64,000 bases of DNA from Astrobacterium formosum (lineage in GTDB: Bacteria; Pseudomonadota; Alphaproteobacteria; Rhizobiales; Xanthobacteraceae): positions 450,902 through 514,901 of the forward strand of contig JAVDCA010000001.1 of the NCBI GenBank assembly GCA_030848545.1. Direction: 5' to 3'. How positions within the stretch are numbered: position 1 is the stretch's first letter; each line of letters opens with the position of its first letter. Under the pieces are notes generated by a model. It made no database searches. It was not told the origin of the DNA and was given only the letters and a program-made list of their open reading frames with translations. A program made the position numbers and the translations under genes. Below are positions 10,211-19,411 of the stretch, in pieces.

Positions 10211-10405
10211 TCATTCCGAACAGGGGCAGGAAGGCGACATCGGGAGCGGCCTCGGCGAGGCGGCGGGCGCAGCCGCGAGCGACGTCAGGAACGGCCATTC
10301 GGGCGGTCCGCCGACCGTCAGGGTGTCGGCTGAGGCCGTGGCAGCGACGATGAACCCGGCCATGTCGGAGGCCAGACGCGGGGCAGAGCTTCGACGCCAC
10401 GTCAT
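10211..10405 (-). CDS. Short ORF of unknown function with a strong ribosome binding site
   Basis: A 64-codon frame starts at an ATG preceded by AGGAGG at good spacing, 23 bp after the aldo/keto reductase stop. The protein (MTWRRSSAPRLASDMAGFIV...) has no family I recognise. Its end differs from a second frame that closes with AFLPLFGMKP just before the ATPase gene, so it may be the start of a longer gene broken by a frameshift or internal deletion. Confidence 0.35.
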   Translation of the reverse strand: MTWRRSSAPRLASDMAGFIVAATASADTLTVGGPPEWPFLTSLAAAPAASPRPLPMSPSCPCSE

Positions 10406-10428
10406 TTTCCGAACCTCCTGTTGTTTCG

Positions 10429-11406
10429 TCAGGCCGGGACCTGGTCGGCGGCGAAATATTCCGCCGTCTTGCACGCCTCGAACTCCTGGAAGGACTTTGA
10501 GCCGGCCCGCAGCTTGTCGAGCAGAGCCGTGTCGGCGTCGGAGAGGCGCGGGCTCTCCATCACCGCCAGGTTTGTTCGCAGATGCGCCGGATTGCCGGTG
10601 CCGATGGTCACCGAGGTCGCCTCGGGGAACGACAGGCACCAGCGCAGTGCCGCCGCCGCGAGTGCTGCCCGGTCGGTGATGCCGGCCTCGGCGCCGAATG
10701 CGAACAACGGGCCCTTGAAGAAGGCCTCGCGCATGAATACCGCCATGCCGGCCTTGGCGGCAGCCGCGATCACTTTCCGCCGCGCGCCCCAGTCGCCGAA
10801 ATTGAAGTTGAGGTTGCAGGCGTCGAAGGCGCCGCTTTCGAACATCTTCAGGAAGGTGGCTTCGCCCGAGAAGGTGTCGGCCGAGGCCCAGCGGATCAGG
10901 CCAGCCTTTTTAAGACGAGCGATGTTATCGGCGAGCTTGGAGAAGTAGTCCGGGTCACATTCGTGCGCCCAGGCCAGGATGCCGAAGTTGAGAAAGTCCA
11001 CATGGTCGCGGCGCAGCAGTTTCAGCCCGCGCTCGACCTCGGCCTTGAGCCTGGCGTAATCGGCGAGACCGCGATTGCCCTCGTCATAGGAGTAGCACAT
11101 GCCTTCAGGACGGGTCTGGACGTAGATGTCATAGGGCGGCGGCGTCTCTTTCAGATTGCGGCCGAGCGCTTCCTTTTCGCTGTCCTGGGTGACGTCGAAG
11201 AAATTGACGCCGGCCTCGTAGGCGATGCCGAGCACGTCGAGGCGGCGGGAGCCGCCGAAACCGTCGAAGATGTAGCCCTTCTCACGCGTCGCCCTCTGCA
11301 TGTCTTCATTGAAGCCGCGCGACCGGCCGTCGGCCAGGTACTCGTGGCCGCCCATGGAAAACAGCGAGAGGGGGGCGCCGATGCGGAGCGCGGTGCGGTA
11401 CAGCAT
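10429..11406 (-). CDS. Aldo/keto reductase-fold protein lacking the usual catalytic tetrad
   Basis: Protein of 325 residues with the aldo/keto reductase barrel order: VNFFDVTQDSEKEALGRNLK where the family has FFDTAxxYG, then YIQ-type strand (YDIYVQTRPEG), HVDFLNFGILAW, and RLKKAGLIRWASADTF. The catalytic Tyr after FFD is replaced (DVTQDSE), the Lys of the TKxG strand is Arg, and the His of the DLxxxH strand is absent. It lies 3 bp from the permease gene of the sugar importer, so it belongs to that operon. It may bind a sugar or cofactor without standard reductase activity. Confidence 0.75.
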   Translation of the reverse strand: MLYRTALRIGAPLSLFSMGGHEYLADGRSRGFNEDMQRATREKGYIFDGFGGSRRLDVLGIAYEAGVNFFDVTQDSEKEALGRNLKETPPPYDIYVQTRPEGMCYSYDEGNRGLADYARLKAEVERGLKLLRRDHVDFLNFGILAWAHECDPDYFSKLADNIARLKKAGLIRWASADTFSGEATFLKMFESGAFDACNLNFNFGDWGARRKVIAAAAKAGMAVFMREAFFKGPLFAFGAEAGITDRAALAAAALRWCLSFPEATSVTIGTGNPAHLRTNLAVMESPRLSDADTALLDKLRAGSKSFQEFEACKTAEYFAADQVPA

Positions 11407-11409
11407 GGT

Positions 11410-12240
11410 CTACTCCTTCACCGCGGCTTCGGTGAAGCCTTGGACGAGGTAGCGTTGCAGGACGAGATAGAGGCAGGCCGGGATGATGCTGGCGATCACG
11501 GTCGCGGCCATGATCTCCGACCAGTAGACCCGGAACTGGCCGACCAGCTGGGTGATGCCCAGCGTCATGGTCTGTTTCTGCGGGTCGCTGATCAGGCACA
11601 ACGCCCACAGAAGGTCGCCCCACGACAGCAGGAAGGCGAAGATGGTGGTGGCGACGAGGCCGGGCAGCACCAGCGGCACGATGCACAGGAACAGGGTCTG
11701 CAGGCGCGAGGCGCCGTCGACCTCCGCCGCCTGGTCGATCTCGATCGGCACCGTGTCCATGTAGCCCTTGATCATCCACACGCTGAACGGCAGCGTGATC
11801 GAGGTCTGGGCGAGGATGAGGCCGAACAATGTGTCGTAGAGGCCGGTGAGCGTCATCATCTTGAAGTAGGGGCCGACCAGGAGCACGCCCGGGATCATCT
11901 GGGTCGCCAGGAACGCCGTCATGATGGCGAGGCGTCCCTTGAAGCGGAAGCGCGAGAAGCCGTAGCCCGCAAAGATGCCGACCAGGGAGGAGAGCGCCGC
12001 CGTCGACAGCGACACCGTCAGGCTGTTCTTGAAATAGAGGAGGAATCCCTCCTGCAGCCAGATCTTCTCGTAGGCGTCGGTGGTGAAGACGTTGGGCAGG
12101 AGCGTCGCCGGATAGGAGACGACCTCGAGCTCGGATTTGAACGACGACACCACCATCCAGAAGAACGGCGTCAGGTTGTAGACGAGCATCACGGCGAGCG
12201 CGCCGTAGATGAACACCCACATGCTGTTGGATTTCTTCAT
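11410..12240 (-). CDS. Sugar ABC importer permease (MalG/UgpE type)
   Basis: Inner-membrane permease of 276 residues with about six helices, starting MKKSNSMWVFIYGALAVMLV. The EAA loop that contacts the ATPase is IDQAAEVDGASRLQTLF. The start was chosen at 12240 because the same frame stays open upstream but there overlaps the other permease out of frame. It is 14 bp downstream of the MalF-type permease and 3 bp before the aldo/keto reductase gene, in one operon with the binding protein. Confidence 0.9.
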   Translation of the reverse strand: MKKSNSMWVFIYGALAVMLVYNLTPFFWMVVSSFKSELEVVSYPATLLPNVFTTDAYEKIWLQEGFLLYFKNSLTVSLSTAALSSLVGIFAGYGFSRFRFKGRLAIMTAFLATQMIPGVLLVGPYFKMMTLTGLYDTLFGLILAQTSITLPFSVWMIKGYMDTVPIEIDQAAEVDGASRLQTLFLCIVPLVLPGLVATTIFAFLLSWGDLLWALCLISDPQKQTMTLGITQLVGQFRVYWSEIMAATVIASIIPACLYLVLQRYLVQGFTEAAVKE

Positions 12241-12254
12241 CTCGTGCCTCCCTT

Positions 12255-13163
12255 CTATATCTGCTGGCGCATGGACAGGCGCAGATAGGGCAGGCTGATG
12301 AAGAACAACACGGTGGCCAGCACCACTGCCATCGCGGCCCCGTAGGAGACGTTGAAGAACTGGAAGTACTGCTTGTAACTCAGCAATGTCAGGATCTGGC
12401 TCGAGTAGCCCGGACCGCCACCGGTCATCGAGTAGACCATGCCGAACAGACGGCTTTCCCACACGGTGTCGAGCACCAGCGAGATGATGAACATGTGCTT
12501 GAGATTGGGCATCGTGACATACATGAACTTCTGTAAGGCGGAGCAGCCGTCGAGTTCGGCTGCCTCGTATTGCTGGCGTGGGATCGACTGCAGTCCGGCG
12601 AGCAGGATGAGCATCACGTAGGGGTAGCCGCGCCAGCTCTCGGCGAGAATCACGGCGAAGAAAGCGAGTCCGGGCTGGCCGAGCCAGTCGACCGGCTCGG
12701 TGGTGAGATGGGTGCGCAGCAGTACCGAATTCACGATGCCGGGCAGGGTGTCGAACATGAACCGCCAGACGAGGCCGCCGATGACGTCGGGCATGGTCCA
12801 CGGCAGGATGGCGACGACGCGCCACATCCACTTGAACTTGATGTCCATGTTGAGAAGGAGGGCGATGGAGAGCCCGACGACGAGATGGCTCGACACGACG
12901 ACGACGACGAACACGACGGTGTTGAAGAGCGAGTGCAGGAATTCGGCGTCGTCGACGAGCGCCCGATAAGCCCCGAGCGAGAAGCCCGGCTTGGCGACCC
13001 ACATCAGGTTGAAGCTCTGCAGGAACGCGGCGAGCGCCGGAAAGCCCAGGATGACGACCAGCATCAACAAGGCTGGCAGGATGAAGAGGTAGCCTTTGTA
13101 GTTGTCCCGCATCGTGCCCGTGCCGTCGTTTGAAACGTCGCCTATGTCGTGTGTTTTCGTCAT
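12255..13163 (-). CDS. Sugar ABC importer permease (MalF/UgpA type)
   Basis: Inner-membrane permease of up to 302 residues with six predicted helices and an EAA loop (YEAAELDGCSALQKFMYVTM). The first 17 residues are polar; an ATG at 13112 (MRDNYKGYLFILPALLM) is an alternative start giving 285 residues. It pairs with the MalG-type permease downstream. A REP-like repeat overlaps the first codons and the gap to the binding-protein gene. Confidence 0.9.
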   Translation of the reverse strand: MTKTHDIGDVSNDGTGTMRDNYKGYLFILPALLMLVVILGFPALAAFLQSFNLMWVAKPGFSLGAYRALVDDAEFLHSLFNTVVFVVVVVSSHLVVGLSIALLLNMDIKFKWMWRVVAILPWTMPDVIGGLVWRFMFDTLPGIVNSVLLRTHLTTEPVDWLGQPGLAFFAVILAESWRGYPYVMLILLAGLQSIPRQQYEAAELDGCSALQKFMYVTMPNLKHMFIISLVLDTVWESRLFGMVYSMTGGGPGYSSQILTLLSYKQYFQFFNVSYGAAMAVVLATVLFFISLPYLRLSMRQQI

Positions 13164-13241
13164 TGCGAGCGAAAGCGAAGCAATCCAGTCCTTACGTCGA
13201 GGCTCCTGGATTGTTTCGTCGCGTCGCTCCTTGCAATGACG
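13158..13241. repeat. Interspersed palindromic repeat, copy 1
   Basis: An 84-bp imperfect palindrome with ends CGTCATTGC and GCAATGACG and an inner CAATCCAG/CTGGATTG pair. A second copy lies at 54999-55083. Both are in gaps between ABC transporter genes, after a binding-protein gene, where such elements often set mRNA stability. Confidence 0.75.
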
Positions 13242-13297
13242 GGGTGAGGGGATCGCACCGGGCGCAACCTCGCGCCCGGCGCGCCTTCAGGTTAGGC

Positions 13298-14614
13298 TCA
13301 CGGCCGAGCCAGGATGGCGTTGATCTGGTTGTGGGCGTTGGTCAGGGCCTCGTCGGGCGTCTTCGACTTGGCGATGGCATCCTGCAGATTGCGGCGGAAC
13401 GTCTCCAGGATCTCCGGCCACTTCGGGATCAGCGGCAGGAAGGCGGAGCGGTTGATCTCCTGCGCCACCGTCAGGGCATAGGGCGATGACGTGATCGGCT
13501 TGTGGGAGACGTTGACGCTCTGGCGGGCCGACAGCATCAGATTGTCGTCGAACCATTTCGCCATTTGCGGCGGGTCGCTCATGAACTTGATGAGCTTCCA
13601 GGCTGCTTCCGGGTTCTTGGTGTTCGGGTTCATGAACAAGGATTTTTGGTAGAGGGTCGAACGCACCGATTTGTCGTCGAGCTTCTTCTGCGGAATGTGC
13701 GCCATCTTGAGCACGTTCCAGCCGTCCAGCGCCGGGTTCATGCCGGAAACCTCCGGCAGCGACCAGGTGGTGCCGATCTTGACCGCCGTCTTCTTGTTGG
13801 CGAGCAGGCGCCGTGCCGCGTTGGCGTCGACCTGGGCGACACCGGGCGGCATCGTCTTGTCTTCGTGGATCGTATCGACGATGAACTTGAATGCTTCCTT
13901 GGCCTGCGGCGTATCGAGGGCGGATTTCTTCCAGTCCGGGGTGAGGAAGTCGGCGCCGAAGCCGCGCAGAATGACCGAGGAACGCAGGTCGAAGCCGGCC
14001 TGGGCGGCGACGATGGTCCAGCCCCACTGGTCGATCGGGCCGCCGGCGGTGGTTGCCTTGGTGAGCTTCTTCATGGCGACGCGGAACTCGTCCCACGTCT
14101 CCGGAACCTTGGTGATGCCTGCCTCCTTGAACATCACTTCATTGTAGACCATCACCATGGCGACGATGTTCTTCGGAATGCCGTACACCTTGCCGTTCTC
14201 GGTGACCGGCTCGAGCGAACGCGGATAGAAATCGGACAGAAATTTCTTGCCACCTTCCTTGTCCACGAAGGGAGTGAGATCCTTCACCCAGCCTTCGGCG
14301 ATGTATTGCTTGACCGGATTGGCGTCGAGCGCGAACACGTCAGGGCCGGCGCCGGCCCGGATGGCGGTGGCGAATTTGATGTCGCGTTGGGCGAGCGCCA
14401 CCGGCTCCACATTGATCTTGATGCCGGGATTCTGCTTCTCGAACTCCGCGAACGCCTCGCGGAGCGAACGGCCCCAGATGTCCTGGGCGAGCTGCCAGTC
14501 CGCATAGGTGATGACGGTCTGGGCGGTGGCCGGACCGGAGCCACAGGCGATGGTCCCCGCAACCATCGCGGCGCCGACGCCGAGCGTCAGCCGTTTGGCA
14601 AGGCTAGTGAACAT
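13298..14614 (-). CDS. Sugar ABC importer substrate-binding protein (family 1)
   Basis: Periplasmic binding protein of 438 residues with a cleavable signal peptide (MFTSLAKRLTLGVGAAMVAG, ending near ATAQT). The mature part shows the family-1 pattern (FEKQNPGIKINVEP, AGAGPDVFALD, YNEVMFKEAGITKVPETWDE). It is the first gene of the minus-strand operon that continues with two permeases, the aldo/keto reductase, the ATPase, RraA and GntR genes. The ligand cannot be told from sequence; the enzymes around it suggest a sugar or sugar acid. Confidence 0.92.
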   Translation of the reverse strand: MFTSLAKRLTLGVGAAMVAGTIACGSGPATAQTVITYADWQLAQDIWGRSLREAFAEFEKQNPGIKINVEPVALAQRDIKFATAIRAGAGPDVFALDANPVKQYIAEGWVKDLTPFVDKEGGKKFLSDFYPRSLEPVTENGKVYGIPKNIVAMVMVYNEVMFKEAGITKVPETWDEFRVAMKKLTKATTAGGPIDQWGWTIVAAQAGFDLRSSVILRGFGADFLTPDWKKSALDTPQAKEAFKFIVDTIHEDKTMPPGVAQVDANAARRLLANKKTAVKIGTTWSLPEVSGMNPALDGWNVLKMAHIPQKKLDDKSVRSTLYQKSLFMNPNTKNPEAAWKLIKFMSDPPQMAKWFDDNLMLSARQSVNVSHKPITSSPYALTVAQEINRSAFLPLIPKWPEILETFRRNLQDAIAKSKTPDEALTNAHNQINAILARP

Positions 14615-15006
14615 CGATTCCCCTCCAGCGGTTGGGAAGTTGGCGACGCTCCAGCGCGGTCGGGGGTGCCGTTTCGGAACGTCAGCAGGGCTGCATCGCG
14701 TATCCGACCGCCCGGACGGCCATGGCTGACCGGGCGTTAGCCTGACAAGTTTGCAAGGGTAATTCCGGTAAGGTCAATAGGGATTGTTGCAGAGGCACTT
14801 TGAATCGGCCGCGGAAGAGTCTCGAATGCGTGATCTAACGAGCTGAAATAAAAGTGAAAAAATATTTTTGAGGGTCGGATATGTTGATCTATCGAACCAG
14901 CGTCGGCGGTTTTACGGAATTGACGTCGCCCGATTTCATGCCTGTCCTGGTATGACATATTCAGTAGCGGCCGTCCGAGCCGCTGGTTCGACGAAAGACG
15001 ACTTCC
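14615..15006. other. 392-bp divergent intergenic region, likely holding two promoters
   Basis: It separates the importer operon (minus) from the HpaI-type aldolase gene (plus). It is AT-richer in its middle (about 14750-14880). A sequence TGGTATGACAT at 14948-14958 is one base off the FadR-family core T-N-GT-N3-AC-N-A and lies 49 bp before the aldolase start. No gene or RNA was seen. Confidence 0.4.
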
Positions 15007-15771
15007 ATGGACATGCCGCGAAATGCCTTCAAGCACGCCCTGCGCGCCGGCAAGGTGCAGATCGGAATGTGGAGCAGCCTGTGCGACGGACTCTCGGTGG
15101 AGATCCTGGCGCGGGCGGGGTTCGACTGGCTGCTGATCGACACCGAGCACGCCCCCAACGAACTCCCGATGGTGACGCACCAGATGCAGGCGGTGGCCGC
15201 CACCTCATGCCAGGCCGTCGTGCGGCCGCCATGGAATGATACCGTGGTGATCAAGCGCCTCCTCGACGCCGGCGCCCAGTCGCTTCTGATCCCGATGGTG
15301 CAGAATGCCGACGAGGCGCGCCGTGCCGTGGCGGCGACGCGCTACCCGCCGCGCGGTGTGCGCGGGTTCTCGGCGGCGGCGCGGGCGTCCGGATTCGGTC
15401 GCGTCGACAACTACTACGACCGCTGCGAGGACGAGCTGTGCGTGCTGGTGCAGATCGAGACCCGTGCCGCGCTCGCCCATATCGAGGAGATCGCTGCGGT
15501 CGAGGGCGTCGACGGCATCTTCATCGGCCCCGGGGATCTGTCGGCCGATCTCGGCTATCTGGGCCAGCCCAATCATCCCGACGTGATCAAGACCATCGAC
15601 GGCGCCATGACCCGCATCCGCGCCGCCGGCAAGCCCGCCGGCTTTCTCACCGGCAACGAGGACCTTGCCCAGCACTATATCGACATGGGCTGCCTGTTTG
15701 TCGCCGTCGGCGCCGATATCGGGCTCCTCAACAAGGGCGCCAATCATCTCGTCGAGCGGTTCAAGAAATAG
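15007..15771 (+). CDS. HpcH/HpaI family class II aldolase
   Basis: Aldolase of 254 residues of the 2,4-dihydroxyhept-2-enedioate / 2-keto-3-deoxy-rhamnonate type, which splits 2-oxo acids into pyruvate and an aldehyde. Family residues are present: catalytic His in DTEHAPN, Arg in VVRPPW, metal-binding Glu in VQIETRAAL and Asp in GIFIGPGDLSADLG. It is divergent from the sugar importer and convergent with the amidohydrolase. An ATG two codons later (15013) is equally good. The physiological substrate is unknown. Confidence 0.88.
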   Translation: MDMPRNAFKHALRAGKVQIGMWSSLCDGLSVEILARAGFDWLLIDTEHAPNELPMVTHQMQAVAATSCQAVVRPPWNDTVVIKRLLDAGAQSLLIPMVQNADEARRAVAATRYPPRGVRGFSAAARASGFGRVDNYYDRCEDELCVLVQIETRAALAHIEEIAAVEGVDGIFIGPGDLSADLGYLGQPNHPDVIKTIDGAMTRIRAAGKPAGFLTGNEDLAQHYIDMGCLFVAVGADIGLLNKGANHLVERFKK

Positions 15772-15870
15772 GCGCTTGAAGCCTGCCGCTCGGCTCCATG
15801 CGGCCGGGCGGCCAGTTGTGCTCGGGCTTCTACGTGCGCGACAGATCAGTCCCGGCATTCCGAGGAATGC

Positions 15871-17010
15871 TCAGCATTTGTGCAGGTTGCCCGCCTGCAC
15901 CACCGCGGCGGCGGCGAGACGTTCGCGACCGGCAATGTGTTCGCCGACCGAATCCACGAAGTCGAACGTGCCGGTTTCGTGCCGCAGGATCGAGGCGTCG
16001 CCGGCGCAGCCTTGCGCGAACGAGCCGAGGTCCGGACGATGGAGGGCGATGGCGGGGGCGTGGGTCGCGCACCTGACCACGTCGACGAGTGGCAAGCCCA
16101 GGCACAGGAATTTCGACATGGTCGTGAGCAGGTCGAAGGCAGGCCCTTCGATCGAGAGGGCGTGGACGTCGGACGAGATGCAGTCCGGCGCAAAGCCGTT
16201 CGCCAGCATGGTGCGCGCCACCGCGAACGAGAACGAACCCATGCCGTGGCCGATATCGAAAATCACGCCTCGGGCGCGGGCTTCGACGACGCAGTCGTGA
16301 ACCTTGCCGTCGGAGGTGGTCGGGCAGTTGGGGAATGGCCGGAAGGCATGGGTGAGAATGTCGCCCTTGCGCAGCAGCGGCAGCACCTCGTCGAGCATCG
16401 GCGGCGGCTCGTCGATGTGCACCATCATCGGTATCGCAAGTTCGTCCGCCACCTGGCGGGCGATCCGCAGCGGCGCGAGCCCGGAGAAGCCGCTGGCATT
16501 GCGGCCGACCCGGACCTTGATGCCGACGATGATGTCGCGGTTCGCCCGGGCGACTTCGACCGTGTCGATCGGCGCCATCAGCCGCATGTCGCCGGATTCA
16601 CCGACCATGACTCGCTTCGAGAAGCCGTAGATTCCGGCGAAGGAAATATTGAGATAGGCGAGCACGCGGACGGGAATTCTCTCGATCAACTGGCTGCGGA
16701 AGCCGGCGAAGTTGCCCGGGCCGGCGCTGCCGGTGTCGACGAGCGTTGTGACGGCGCCGCGATGGAACAGGCGCATGGGATCGACGCCGAGCGAGGTGCC
16801 TTTGTCGTAGACATGCGTGTGCAGGTCGATGAGGCCGGGCGTGACGATGCATCCGGTCGCATCGAATGCCTGCGCGGCGCCATCACCCGCCGGAAGGTCC
16901 TTGCCGATGGCGGCGACCCGGCCATCCCGAAATCCGAGGTCGAGAACGGCATCGATGTCCTGCGAGGGATCGATGACGCGGCCGCCGCGTACGATCAGGT
17001 CCAATCCCAT
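15871..17010 (-). CDS. Amidohydrolase/deacetylase family metallohydrolase (Atu3266/EF0837 type)
   Basis: Amidohydrolase of 379 residues with a full set of metal ligands: HxH in DLHTHVYD, the carboxylated Lys in IVGIKVRVG, His in MMVHIDEPP, His in ILTHAFRP and Asp in CISSDVHALS. This pattern fits the dihydroorotase-like deacetylase group whose studied members hydrolyse acetyl-(R)-mandelate and related N- or O-acyl compounds. It is not likely to be a pyrimidine dihydroorotase. Convergent with the HpaI aldolase gene, it may release an acid fed to the aldolases. Confidence 0.82.
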   Translation of the reverse strand: MGLDLIVRGGRVIDPSQDIDAVLDLGFRDGRVAAIGKDLPAGDGAAQAFDATGCIVTPGLIDLHTHVYDKGTSLGVDPMRLFHRGAVTTLVDTGSAGPGNFAGFRSQLIERIPVRVLAYLNISFAGIYGFSKRVMVGESGDMRLMAPIDTVEVARANRDIIVGIKVRVGRNASGFSGLAPLRIARQVADELAIPMMVHIDEPPPMLDEVLPLLRKGDILTHAFRPFPNCPTTSDGKVHDCVVEARARGVIFDIGHGMGSFSFAVARTMLANGFAPDCISSDVHALSIEGPAFDLLTTMSKFLCLGLPLVDVVRCATHAPAIALHRPDLGSFAQGCAGDASILRHETGTFDFVDSVGEHIAGRERLAAAAVVQAGNLHKC

Positions 17011-17176
17011 GAACTTTCTCCGTCATTTGCCCGGTGGCGCCAACGGGCATTATGGACGTCAGCCTTATCGCCCGGCGGGGTCTCGCGCAATCGGTTGGTC
17101 GGCGTCGGTCCGGCCGAACCGCCAGTTCGCACAATCGTGAAAAATAAGGGCTTTTGCGCTTTTACCATCTGCTAAC

Positions 17177-17187
17177 TTGTATTACAG
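17177..17187. promoter_or_regulatory. FadR-like half-consensus site
   Basis: TTGTATTACAG contains the inverted repeat TGTA-T-TACA and differs by one base from the FadR-family core T-N-GT-N3-AC-N-A. It lies 167 bp upstream of the amidohydrolase gene. A similar near-match lies at 14948. Role inferred only. Confidence 0.3.
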
Positions 17188-17304
17188 CTGACAACTCAGC
17201 TTTGCGATCCGATGACTTCTATCAGGCGGCGCGGCAGTTCGCCGGGCCGTTGTTCGGCGGCGGACCCTCCGGGGTCTCGGCAAGAGAACGCGGAAGGCAA
17301 ATCG

Positions 17305-17445
17305 TGCGGTCAAGCCAGCTGGTCCTGGTCACCGGAACCGCGCAGGAACTGGGCGCGGCGGTCGCAGCACGTTTCGTGTGCGCTTGCGCGAAGGTTTCCC
17401 GCCGCGGTGGTGGCGCCGAGGTCCATGACCCTGCGGCACAGATGA
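17305..17445 (+). pseudogene. Remnant of a short-chain dehydrogenase N-terminus
   Basis: In the gap between the amidohydrolase and peptide-importer genes, the plus strand reads LVLVTGTAQELGAAVAARF. This matches the first strand and TGxxxxxG cofactor loop of SDR enzymes (usually VTGAAxGLG). The similarity stops about 20 residues later, so the rest of the roughly 250-residue enzyme is gone. The rest of 17011-17762 shows no other gene I can support. Confidence 0.4.
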
Positions 17446-17762
17446 TCGGGATCGCTCGTATGCGATCTTTCTTTCACGAGCTCGAAATCCGGCGCCGGCG
17501 TCCGGCGCAAGCCTTCGTGGTCGGCGACTGCATGGTCAGCGACTGTCCGGTCACGCCGGCCGGTTTGCGCTTCGCTCGGTCGATATCCATTGGAACACGA
17601 GCCGGTCAGGATGCGGCTCGGCGAAGCGTTGTCGGGGCATGTCACCTCGAAATTCCACGCCGTCGAACGCACGGCGCTGCCCCGCCTTCGACTTGAAAGG
17701 AAGCCGCAATACAGTCCATTCTTGAGGTTCTGAACAACGACATTCATCGAGGGGAGAAGACC

Positions 17763-19340
17763 ATGGCCAAACCTGCGTTTCTGAATGGTGCTCGCACGAG
17801 CGACGGCTTCAGCCGCCGTGACATTGCCCGCCTCATGGCGGGCGCCGGAGCGTTGTCGATCCTGCCCGCGGGGACAAGCGCAGTGGCGCAGTCCGCCAAC
17901 AGCCTGAACCTGGCGATGATCGGCGAGCCGCAGACGCTCGACCCGATGGCGTCCACGGCCGATCTGCCGTCGCTCATCATGCAGCACGTCTACGAGTCGC
18001 TCTATACGTTCGATGCCAGCCTCAATCCGCAGCCGATGCTGGCGACGACCATGCCGAAGGTCAGCGCCGACGGGCTCACCTACGAAATCGAGATCCGCAA
18101 GAACGTCAAACTCCACAGCGGCCGCGACCTCGACGTCGAGGACGTTATCGCGTCGCTCAAGCGCTGGATCGACATGACGCCGCGCGGCAAGTCGGTCGGG
18201 ACGGTGCTCGACAAGATGGAAGCGAAAGGCACCCATGGCCTGACCATCAAGCTCAAGAGCCCGGTTCCGGCGCTGGTCATCCACATGGCCCTGCCGTCCG
18301 GATACGCCGGGATCATGGCCAAGGAGACGGTCGCCAATCCGCTGACCACCTATATCGGAACGGGTCCGTACAAGTTCCAGGAGCGCAAGCCGGACCAGTA
18401 TGTCGTTCTGACACGCTTCGACGGCTATTCGGCCCGCAGCGAAGCCGCGAGCGGCTATGCCGGCAAGCGTGAGGCGAAAGCGGCGGAACTGCGCTTCATC
18501 CCGGTGCCCAATGCCAATACGCGCGTCGAAGGCACGCTCGCCGGCCAGTATCATTTCGCCGACCAGGTGCCGGTCGAGGCGTTCCGCCGCATTTCCTCGA
18601 ACCCGGCCGCCAAGCCGATCCTGGTGATGCCGTTCGGCTTCCCTTATCTGGTGACGAATACGAAGCAGGGCTTGTTCGCCGACAAGAAGATCCGACAGGC
18701 CTTCCAGCTCGCCCTCAACGAGACCGAGATGCTGATGGCGGCGTTCGGCGACGACAAGTTCTTCCGCGCGACGCCGGCGCATTTCCCGTCGACGTCTCCC
18801 TTCCATTCGATGGTCGGCGAGAAGGTCTACAACAAGGCCGATACCGCCGCGGTGAAGAAGATGCTCGCCGAGGTGAAGTATGACGGTACGCCCGTTCGCA
18901 TCCTGAACTCGAAGCAGTACGAGTTCCATCACAACATGGCGCTCGTCATGGCGGAGAACCTGAAGGCGGCCGGTTTCAAGGTGCAGCTCGACGTGGTGGA
19001 CTGGGCGACGCTTGTCCAGCGCCGCGCCGATCCGGCTCTCTACGATGTCTACATCACCCATTCGAGCGTCTATCCGGAGCCGATGCTGTCGCCGCCGCAA
19101 CTCGGAACCGCCGCCCCGGGGTGGTGGGACACCCCGGCTAAAGCGGCGGTTCTGACGGCGTTCAACGCCGAATCCGACCCCGTCAAGCGCGGCAAGCTGT
19201 GGGCGAAGGTCCAGGAGGTGATCTACGACGAGGTGCCCTATATCCGCGTCGGCGAGTTCGCGGCGTTGAGCGCCAGCGTCGCGGGTCTGAAGGGATTCGT
19301 CCCGATGCCGATGCCCTCCTTCTGGAACGTCAGCCTCTGA
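17763..19340 (+). CDS. Dipeptide/oligopeptide-type ABC substrate-binding protein (family 5)
   Basis: Periplasmic binding protein of 525 residues, the usual length. A twin-arginine-like signal (FSRRDIARLMAGAGALSILP) precedes the mature start. The family-5 opening (GEPQTLDPMASTADLPSLIM) and the LTYEIEIRKNVKLHSG stretch are present. Family members bind peptides, nickel chelates, opines or glutathione. It is first in the five-gene importer operon, with a 71-bp gap before the first permease. Confidence 0.92.
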   Translation: MAKPAFLNGARTSDGFSRRDIARLMAGAGALSILPAGTSAVAQSANSLNLAMIGEPQTLDPMASTADLPSLIMQHVYESLYTFDASLNPQPMLATTMPKVSADGLTYEIEIRKNVKLHSGRDLDVEDVIASLKRWIDMTPRGKSVGTVLDKMEAKGTHGLTIKLKSPVPALVIHMALPSGYAGIMAKETVANPLTTYIGTGPYKFQERKPDQYVVLTRFDGYSARSEAASGYAGKREAKAAELRFIPVPNANTRVEGTLAGQYHFADQVPVEAFRRISSNPAAKPILVMPFGFPYLVTNTKQGLFADKKIRQAFQLALNETEMLMAAFGDDKFFRATPAHFPSTSPFHSMVGEKVYNKADTAAVKKMLAEVKYDGTPVRILNSKQYEFHHNMALVMAENLKAAGFKVQLDVVDWATLVQRRADPALYDVYITHSSVYPEPMLSPPQLGTAAPGWWDTPAKAAVLTAFNAESDPVKRGKLWAKVQEVIYDEVPYIRVGEFAALSASVAGLKGFVPMPMPSFWNVSL

Positions 19341-19411
19341 CACTCGGATGTCAGAACGGCCGGGCCGCATCGTCGCGGCCCGGTCCGTTCACGACAAGGG
19401 AGGCCGATGTA

